Below are positions 57,541 through 64,000 of a DNA stretch of 64,000 nt, piece after piece (position 1 is the stretch's first letter; each line of letters starts with the position of its first letter). The notes under the pieces were generated by a model. That model was given only the letters and a program-made list of their open reading frames with translations, did not search any database and was not told the DNA's origin. Made by a program: the position numbers and the translations under genes. This DNA is from Pleurostoma richardsiae (Eukaryota > Ascomycota > Sordariomycetes > Calosphaeriales > Pleurostomataceae): assembly GCA_030052745.1 (NCBI GenBank), contig JANBVO010000003.1:124001-188000 (forward strand), written 5' to 3'.

Positions 57541-59404
57541 CTATGGAAAGGATTTGATTCTTCTTATCACTCTCACGGGGACTTCGATCGCGAACGTCGG
57601 TTCGGTCTTGCTCTCGACTTCGTCCCGCTGGACTTCTTCCTCCGGAGCGGTTCTTCCCGGGTCTCTTCTGCCCCATCTGCCCACTCTGACACCTCCGGCA
57701 ATAGGTCTCGGCTTTCGTTGGACGCAGTACTCAATCTTCTTGAGGGGACTCGTCACCATGACATCCCCCGACAGTCGGGCGTTGTCCAGCTCCTCCTCAG
57801 AGGCGGTGTACGGCTGGAGCACGTTCGCCATCAGGGTGAGGCTCCTCACCTCGGGGACCCAGCGCCTGACGTAGTCGCCGTGCTGGTCGTACTTGAAGCC
57901 CTGGTGGACGGGGTTGAAGATGCGCTCCTTCTTGGGGTCGTTCCCGACGCCGGCCGAGTACTGCCAGCTGATCAGGTGCGAGACGTCGCAGTCGACCATC
58001 CACATCCCGAAGAGCTCCGCGCCGCACCTCCAGTCGACCCCGATGTGCTTGACGAGGAAGTCCGCGACCACCTGGTAGGCCCGGTTGGAGATGCAGCCCG
58101 TGGAGCAGGCCTCGCGCAGGCCGGCGTCGACGAAGCCCATCCCGGTCTTCCCGAGGGAGAACCTGCCCATGGTCTGGAGGTCCTTCCTGCGGACGGCCTC
58201 CCGGGCAGAGAACGACGTGCTGGCCTCGCCCTGCTGTGCCTTGCCGTGGAACCCGTCTGGAAGCAGCAGCTTGCCTGCGAACTTCTGGGCGCACTTGTCA
58301 GCGTAGTCGTGCCTGAGCAGACTGATCCGGAGCTGTTCTGTGTTGACGTTCACGCCCATGCCGCAGCCGGCGACTTCCTTGTAGTCCTCGTCGGTGCCGT
58401 CCTCGTACGCCAGGAGCTGCTCGTGGATCTGACGTGCTGTCAGGCAACCGTGAGCCAGGTATGCCGACAGCTTCGTCCCGCCCTGGAGCTTGTCGTGATT
58501 CTCCTTGTAGCTGCATATGGCGCCCGACCTCAAGAACGTGCGCAGAATGTCTTGTGCTCTGCGCTCGCCGCCTTTGAATGAGCAGCCGAGCGCTCCACTG
58601 TAGAAGCCGGGGAGGTCCTCCAGCAGAGGCTTGAGGAGGTATTGCTGCAGGTCTGGGTAGCTGTTGGGTGCTGTAAAGGGGGCGGCCTGAGGAGGCATGC
58701 TGGACAAGCTGACCATCGCCGGGAGAGAACCCTCAGGCGGCCGTGGCAGTGCCGGTCGAGGCCTGGAGCGAAGAGGCCGCATCTGACTCTGGTACACCCT
58801 GAATACGTCAGGGAGGCTTTGGATGTTGTCAAAAGGCAGATCGGCTCTACGTCAATGTCAGTTTCCGGTACGAGAGGAGACAAGCGAGCGCTGTCACTTA
58901 CTCATGGATGAGCTCCTTCTCATTGTCCCATCTGCGGAACTCGACTCCGCGCTCCCGGCAAGCTGAAAGCACGGCGTCTTCATCCTGCTGCTCTTCCACG
59001 CCTCTCTCTCCTGCCATCCAGACTGCTCCGACCTGGTGGCCACCCTGCAGGCCATCGAGCAGCTGAGTGGTGATGTCATGATACTCACCAATCCGTATGA
59101 CCAGCCCGCTGCCCAGTGCTTCGAGAGACTGCTTCATCTCCCATACCGCCTCGGCGATGAACTTCGCGCGGTGTCGGCCGCACTTCCAGAACTGGCAGAG
59201 GTCAGTCCGGGCCTCAGGGTAGGGGCTCGTCCCTCCGTCAGTGATGAAGCCGGAGACCTCGATCTGATTGGCAGGGAAGACGTAGACAGGCAAGAGATGC
59301 GTGAAGCCATGGTCTAAGGACGTGGCCAGGTGGTGGAGGATGGGGTTATCCGAGACACGCAGGTCTCTGCGAAGGAAGTATACGAGCGTGTTGGACTCTG
59401 ACAT
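57541..59404 (-). CDS. Cryptochrome DASH (photolyase/cryptochrome family)
   Basis: Two exons, 59404-58902 and 58846-57541 (55-base intron, GTAAGT donor and GTAG acceptor, joining KELIHE to ADLPFDNIQSLPDVFRVY), give 602 residues. The N-terminal photolyase alpha/beta domain is clear: TLVYFLRRDLRVSDNPIL, LLPVYVFP, FWKCGRHRAKFIAEAVW, LVIRIGEYHDI. The FAD-binding helical domain follows: GGTKLSAYLAHGCLTARQI, TGMGFVDAGLREACSTG, SNRAYQVVADFLVKHIGVDW, CDVSHLISWQYSAGVGNDPK, GDYVRRWVPEV. CRY-DASH proteins bind FAD and an antenna pterin, repair dimers in single-stranded DNA or act in blue-light responses. The sequence is divergent: the usual ELLWRDY motif reads SLLRHDY, and the preceding loop is altered. 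The C-terminus is a short basic Arg/Pro-rich tail. I start at MSESNTLVYF rather than 13 codons upstream because of the family N-terminus. The class is certain; activity is less so. Confidence 0.92.
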
Positions 59405-59497
59405 GGCGAGGGCAGTTGTGCAGTGCAGCTGGGGAAGGGACAAGGTTCATGCCGAACTTCAATTCAAGAGTACGAGTGGTTAGTTGGCTACGATTTT

Positions 59498-59518
59498 AAG
59501 AAGAAGAAGAAGAAGAAG
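59498..59518. repeat. Trinucleotide microsatellite (AAG)7 upstream of CRY-DASH
   Basis: Seven AAG units; on the CRY-DASH coding strand they read (CTT)7, about 95 bases before its ATG, so they probably lie in its leader or core promoter. Confidence 0.9.
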
Positions 59519-59882
59519 TGATGGGCACTGGGAACCTCCCCCAACCCCTTTCCTGTAGCCCATTGACAACCACTGATCTCGTCGGAGACCCAGCAGCTCC
59601 GAAGCTTCGGCAGAACCCAATGTTCGGGGTCGGGAAGCCCAGATTCTGGGCACCCTCGATGGCCGAGATCGAAAAAGCAAAGACTTCCTGCCCCCCCTCA
59701 GCAGCCAAGAAAAAAAAAAGGGCCTATGGGACACATCCACGGTGCCGAATGCACTCGATAGGTTGTTGCGCCACATGGAAAGTGCCGCCGGACAGCCATC
59801 CAGGAGCGGTGACGGCCCAGCCTCGCTCTCAATGCAGCGCTTCTGGCGCTCCCACAGTTCAACTGCAGCAGCACCCGCCCAC

Positions 59883-60119
59883 TCAGATGTCTCCGTAGGG
59901 ATTGTAGTCGGGGTGCTCGGGGCAGAGGTCCTGCTCCCACATCTCGATCCGCAGTGGGCCCCCCTCCTCCCCCGGGCGATCCCAGTCGCAGTGTTTGCAG
60001 TCCTTCAGTTGGCTTGGGCTGGTACAGACTGAGCATTCTGCTTCTGTCCGGCCTGAGAAATGGGGGGTGTGGCAGTTGAACCACTTGTAGACAGTGAGTT
60101 TGCACACCGGCGCCGCCAT
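59883..60119 (-). CDS. Small Cys-rich putative zinc-binding protein (78 residues)
   Basis: Single exon, 78 residues. The N-terminal half holds VCKLTVYKWFNCHTPHFSG, AECSVC and DCKHCDW: Cys at 6, 15, 29, 32, 41 and 44, i.e. C-x8-C-x13-C-x2-C-x8-C-x2-C. The C-terminal half is acidic and ends CPEHPDYNPYGDI. The Cys spacing suggests one or two zinc sites. There is no signal peptide. The N-terminal pattern (C-K-x-hydrophobic-Y-aromatic-N-C, then C-x2-C) is shared with the 63097 gene, which I take as evidence that both are real and related. It is divergent from nothing nearby; CRY-DASH lies just downstream on the same strand. Family unnamed, function unknown. Confidence 0.65.
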   Translation of the reverse strand: MAAPVCKLTVYKWFNCHTPHFSGRTEAECSVCTSPSQLKDCKHCDWDRPGEEGGPLRIEMWEQDLCPEHPDYNPYGDI

Positions 60120-60773
60120 CGTTCTGGCGCTCTTTCAGGTGCGAGCCGGGGTCCTGGATGGTGTGGTCGTCCTTATGCGGGTTGACTTGGTTGCTGAGTC
60201 TGTCACAGACCGGTTCCTAGGGCTCGATCAGTTGGGAAAGTGACCGACCGCAGGATCGGGGTGCTAGCTCCTCTGCTTACTTGGTGGCTTGTGATGATGG
60301 TTGGGGATGGATGAGTCTGGGCTGCGGGTGGATGGGTAAATCCCGAAGGTTTTCGGCTTTCTTTCTATACGTGACCCTGCATCCCCCCTGCCACCATTCT
60401 TGAACCTTGAGACGGCATCCCTGATTTGACAATGTGTTGCTCGTCCTCGGGACTGTTGCGGAGTAACTCGACCTAGATCGGCGTGCATCGTCCGTGCATG
60501 CGCGAGGCTGCGATGCCACACAGTAACAATCATCTCATTCTACACCTACCCCAATGGCGTTCACACACAATATGCACTGCGGGGTGAAGCTTGAAAGAAT
60601 GGGAAAAGGTGACCAGGATGGGGGATGTTGGCCCCCCTGGTCTGCATCTCCAAACTCGGCCCCCCCTTTCCGCCCCGGTTTCTAATCTCGAGCTCGAATT
60701 TCGGTCTTCAAGCTCAGCCATTGTCCTTGCTTCTGATTCTCATTTTCAAACTCAGCCATTCATCTTTTGGCCC

Positions 60774-60838
60774 CAGTCCACCATGTCTTTGGACTCGGTT
60801 CTCGTATCTGTTTCCTGTGTTTGTATCTTCAGGCTCCC
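60774..60838 (+). repeat. Diverged inverted repeat, left copy
   Basis: Shares CAGTCCA, TCTTTGGACTCGG and TTTGTATCTTCA, in that order, with the minus strand of 61630-61694 (CAGTCCAAG, TCTTCGGACTCGG, TTTGTATCTTCA). The spacing between the blocks differs slightly. Confidence 0.5.
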
Positions 60839-61629
60839 GTTCTTCGCCCAGCCGTCCAGTGACTGGGCACTTTTCCTTGACCGGGTTCGTTATCTCAAGA
60901 TGAAGATGGCATGCCTCGGCACGTTGCGGGTCTGCGCTAGATGCTGCTTATGCGTGTCCATCTCGATGTGACAACACCCCGATCTTTGACACCTCGATGC
61001 GGGGTACCTCCCTAAGGTATCTGCCATCGCTGGACCCGGACTAACGACGCGCCGTCACGTTTTCTAACAATTAAGCGCGGCGGGGCACCGGCTGTGCCCG
61101 AGACGAAGCGGGGCCGGGCCGTCGCCTGTCGCGTCGGCGGATCGCCGTAAGCGCCGCATGGCATCGCATCGAAGGTCTGTCTGTGGTCGAGGTCAAGATG
61201 CTGCTCAAGGAGAGAGACGGATGAGCACCGCATCTGGCATGAATGTGGTACCATTGACGCGTCGTGTTGCCTGGTACAGAGTCCTTGGCCAGCCACACGT
61301 CACATGTGACTCTCACGCTTGCTGGGGAGCCCAGGCTGCTTGTACCGCCGTTTTGCTTTTGGCAGGTCGCTCGTGAAACAAGCTGAAGGTCAGTGGGCTG
61401 CCAGGTGCGGGGGTTGTCTCTTTCCCACTCTGCTGCGCCGAAGGACCAAGAGAAGACTCGACAGATTATGCAGCTCAGTGTAACACAGCAGAGAGCGCGA
61501 GCTAACACCGCGGCTGAGTTTACACCGCTCGGTCCCATGGCACCGTCTTGACAGGGCGGTGTGCCGTCTCTCCTCGGTGAGAACGCCGCCGGCTGGCGCC
61601 CCCGAAGCCGACGTCCGAAAAGATGGTGG

Positions 61630-61694
61630 GCGGGTTTGAAGATACAAAGACCAGGATCAATGGCAAGATCCGAGTCCGAAGACTTGGACTGCGG
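61630..61694 (-). repeat. Diverged inverted repeat, right copy
   Basis: Partner of 60774-60838 in opposite orientation, about 800 bases away; matched by eye in three ordered blocks. Confidence 0.5.
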
Positions 61695-63010
61695 GCAGAA
61701 GCTGGACGAGTGGCCGAGTCCTGAAGATGCAAGGATGAATCCTGCCGCCCCGGGGCAGCGAGACAAGATCGCCCCGGACGCCTGCAGATGCAGTTGCAAG
61801 GATCCCGCACGGCATCCGGAGGGATGGTAGCCCGCCGCTGTCCCCACTCCCTACCTCGCCTGCCGCTAGTTCGATCGAGGAGGCCACACTGTCTCACCCG
61901 ACATCGCCAGCCTCCGTGCCGCTATGCTGACCTCCTGTGGCGTGCGTGGGCCGGGGGCCTGGCCCATGGAAATCCGACAGAGGGGGGACACCCGGGTGAT
62001 ATTTCAGGGCTTCTCCCGCCGCTTCGACTGACCGATCAGGCGGTTCCGCCAATAGTTCTGCAATATTCATCGCACCTCTGCCTCAAAGTCCGAATTCCTT
62101 CGGGAAATCTCTTGTTCGCCATGTGTGACTGGAACTTGGTATGTGCCGCCCCTTTTGCAGCGGTCATTGCAACCGTGATGCTGATCGTCCTCACTTGGTC
62201 AGATCAGATACGCATGCGGCCACATGCAGCACGTTGCAGGGAAGTGGTGTCCTGAGTACCCCAAGACCCAACGGCGGTGCCCCGTGTCCGTGACACATTA
62301 CGAGGACAGGTCAGTAGAGAGCCGCACGACATGTCCAACCCGTTAGGTACTGACAGCAGCAGGGACTCCCAGGTGTGCCCGAGCTGCCGGCCGAAGACGC
62401 AGCCAGCGTGGATGAGCAGCATGGTCAAGCCGCCCAGCTTGAGGGTCCCGCAGGGATCCCGACGATGAGACAGGAAATTTGACTGGAATGCACGTTCTTC
62501 TGCCTACGTTCAATGCTGCCGAGCGCTGTGAATTGCACCGCCCGCGACTAATCTCCCCTCCCGGGGTGCCTCCGAGACTGGCCTGATGGAGGCGGTGCCA
62601 TCTGGAGCGAGGAGGCTGCTGTCCACCGCGTGCCTCATGTGAGACGTGTGCTCAACGCGGCTGCGCCCGGCTGATGTTTTTGCCTTCCGTACACTCTGTT
62701 TCGTCCCTTGGCCTGCTCTGGTGGTAGATCGGTGGTGAGATGTCGCGGAGGAATTGGTGTCAATATCATGCGGTGGAGGCTGGCCAGGCTTCAAAGGCAG
62801 CGCCTCCGAGACCTTGGTCGTCTTCGGGCCGAGACGCAGTGGTCTCTTATTACATGTAGTCGCGCCTCGATCGGCGCTGGTGTGATCTTGAGAACAGCTG
62901 GATCCTGAGATCCAGCTTCCTCTGACCTTTGGAGACATGCAAGCCTTCTTCTCCGCTCTGGACAGGTGGCTCTTCTTGATCCCTCAAAGGTTGTCTGCCA
63001 TTCTGATCGA

Positions 63011-63016
63011 TATAAA
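63011..63016 (+). promoter_or_regulatory. TATA box of the 63097 gene
   Basis: TATAAA lies 86 bases before the ATG at 63097, a usual fungal distance. Confidence 0.55.
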
Positions 63017-63096
63017 GGCAGAATGGCCTGTCCTAGCCCAGTATCTTCTCCGTCAGTAGGTGCAGTCCAGGCTCATCTACTCACCTCACGTCAAAC

Positions 63097-63421
63097 ATGT
63101 CCGGATCCGGTGGATTCTACAAGTACCGCTGCAAGTACTTCTACACGTATAACTGCCTCGACTGGGTCTGGGTGAATAACAGCGCTTGCCCAGGCTGCCT
63201 GGTAAGTTTCCCGCTGTGCTGTAGCCCGGATTCTCTCTCGTACTCACCACCGAGCGCCATAGGCTCAGGGACGCGACATGCAACAGCCAGACGGGGGGGA
63301 GTCCACGATCTCCATACTGGCCGATGACCCGTTCGGGATGGACGGTGGAGGACACCAGGGTGGTGTTGGCAGGTGGTTCTTGGAGATGTCACTCTATTGG
63401 GCACGTAGTGCTCGGCACTGA
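63097..63421 (+). CDS. Small Cys-rich protein with one intron (87 residues)
   Basis: Exon 1 (63097-63201, 35 codons) encodes MSGSGGFYKY, RCKYFYTYNCLDW and NSACPGCL, with Cys in the order C-x7-C-x10-C-x2-C, rich in Tyr and Trp. It ends at a canonical GTAAGT donor after a complete codon. The best acceptor is ATAG before 63263, after which 52 more codons (AQGRDMQQPDGGE, ISILADDPFGMDGGG, GRWFLEMSLYWARSARH) reach a TGA at 63419-63421. The first exon resembles the start of the 59883 protein, which argues for a shared small zinc-binding module; the tail differs. A TATA box at 63011 supports transcription. The second exon has weaker support, because another acceptor could be used. No signal peptide. 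Function unknown. Confidence 0.6.
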
Positions 63422-63623
63422 TGGCCTTGGCCTGAGGGGGTTCCTGGGATCGTGTGGTGTAGTCTTATTTGGAGACCCCGGCGTATCCATATCGCGAGGC
63501 TTTATGTGTGCTGGCACCCCCCGGGTGCCTGGTAGTCAGCGATTACATAGCTAAGTCCCTCAACACACACATGCATCCCATTCGACAAGATCTTGCTGCG
63601 TGGGTTTTAACAAAGTTCGCATG

Positions 63624-63636
63624 TATAAACTATAAA
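63624..63636 (+). promoter_or_regulatory. Tandem TATA motifs of the right-edge gene
   Basis: TATAAAC-TATAAAG lies about 275 bases before the ATG at 63904. Transcription from here would put the 15-base tandem repeat into the leader. Confidence 0.4.
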
Positions 63637-63703
63637 GAGCCAGAGCCTTCACCCAGGTCTTCTACTCTTGACGACATGTCTGTCCTCAATTCCTCAGCTC
63701 TCA

Positions 63704-63838
63704 AGTCCTCTGTCTCCTAGTCCTCTATCTCCTAGTCCTCTGTCTCCTAGTCCTCTGTCTCCTAGTCCTCTGTCTCCTAGTCCTCTGTCTCCTATTCCTC
63801 AGTCTTTAGTCCTCAGTCTTCAAGTCCTTAGTCTTCAA
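63704..63838. repeat. 15-base minisatellite in the leader of the right-edge gene
   Basis: Six near-perfect units of AGTCCTCTGTCTCCT (63704-63793; the second has one change) grade into degenerate TCCTCAGTCTTCA-like units up to about 63838. It is purely CT-rich on the plus strand, as typical fungal leaders are. Confidence 0.9.
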
Positions 63839-63903
63839 CTTCTGACGGCAGCTCTCATCTGCACATTGATCCGTTGTAAACTCCCCTACCTTCAACGTGA
63901 GCG

Positions 63904-64000
63904 ATGGATCCGCCCTACCCAGACCCAGACGAAGCCGAACATGGCTGTGTCTCTCGCAGATGTCGTCTCTGTCAGTTCTCCTTCTTGCCGCGCGAGACAG
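63904..64000 (+). CDS. Partial gene, 5' end only: Cys-containing protein
   Basis: A frame opens at 63904 (MDPPYPDPDEAEHG) and continues CVSRRCRLCQFSFLPRET to the window edge with no stop. The C-x4-C-x2-C pattern with basic residues could begin a zinc-binding module. It follows a CT-rich leader and tandem TATA motifs, a normal gene layout. Thirty-two codons are visible, so the family and length cannot be given. Confidence 0.5.
   Translation, partial: MDPPYPDPDEAEHGCVSRRCRLCQFSFLPRET

Larger units (their letters stand above)
60120..63010. other. 2.9-kb intergenic region
   Basis: No firm gene. A 258-codon minus-strand frame (61071-61847) and its overlapping neighbour have no domain. A 45-codon frame at 62121 (MCDWNLVCAAPFAAVIATVM...) has one hydrophobic stretch, but nothing else supports it. 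A diverged inverted repeat pair lies at 60774-60838 and 61630-61694. Confidence 0.4.

Noticed and set aside
57718-58581. 287-codon plus-strand frame opposite CRY-DASH
   Set aside because: Antisense shadow of a GC-rich conserved gene; no domain.
61071-61847. 258-codon minus-strand frame
   Set aside because: Ser/Arg/Cys-rich with no domain; overlaps another unrelated frame.
62121-62255. 45-codon small membrane protein
   Set aside because: One hydrophobic stretch only; no promoter, homologue or codon evidence.

Overview
The window reads as nuclear DNA of a filamentous ascomycete (Pezizomycotina, probably a sordariomycete). Genes are interrupted by short introns of about 40-100 bases with GTANGT-like donors, CTGAC/CTAAC branch sites and YAG acceptors. 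The recognisable proteins are fungal: Pol eta, an RfeF/RfeG-like regulator, an Sxm1/Nmd5-type importin, IMP 5'-nucleotidase Isn1, CRY-DASH, and expanded fungal families of APH-type kinases and orphan protein kinases. CCTA/TAGG microsatellites are frequent. All assignments come from reading translations and from remembered family features; no database search was run.

Layout. 1-23 kb is mostly conserved housekeeping: DNA polymerase eta (3.8-5.8 kb), an RfeF/RfeG-like regulator with a CT-rich leader (9.4-10.8), importin SXM1 (15.3-19.1), a small coiled-coil protein (20.5-21.1, minus) and a divergently transcribed APH-type kinase (21.5-22.9). 24-36 kb is a block bounded by two arrays of one ~53-base repeat in inverted orientation. 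It holds a secreted Cys-rich protein, IMP 5'-nucleotidase (ISN1) and a long disordered/coiled-coil protein. 37-45 kb looks like an accessory, decaying compartment: a DUF7924 gene, a second APH-type kinase (both with one apparent frame break) and an orphan protein kinase with a stop-free 60-base intron. 47-50 kb carries an SH3-domain protein.

51-64 kb is the most unusual part. A degenerate methyltransferase-like gene and a divergent CRY-DASH gene converge on each other. Around them lie at least three, possibly four, tiny Cys-rich proteins with paired CxxC-type motifs: 53.1 kb (53 residues), 59.9 kb (78), 63.1 kb (87, one intron) and a partial one running off the right edge at 63.9 kb. Two of them have good TATA boxes, and so does the partial gene. 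This local set of tiny putative zinc-binding proteins is my best candidate for an undescribed system.

Genes cover about half of the window. Long stretches (0-3.7, 5.8-9.4, 10.8-15.2, 31.9-35.8, 44.9-47.3 and 60.1-63.0 kb) hold nothing I can call. I found no convincing tRNA, rRNA, CRISPR array or intact transposable element.
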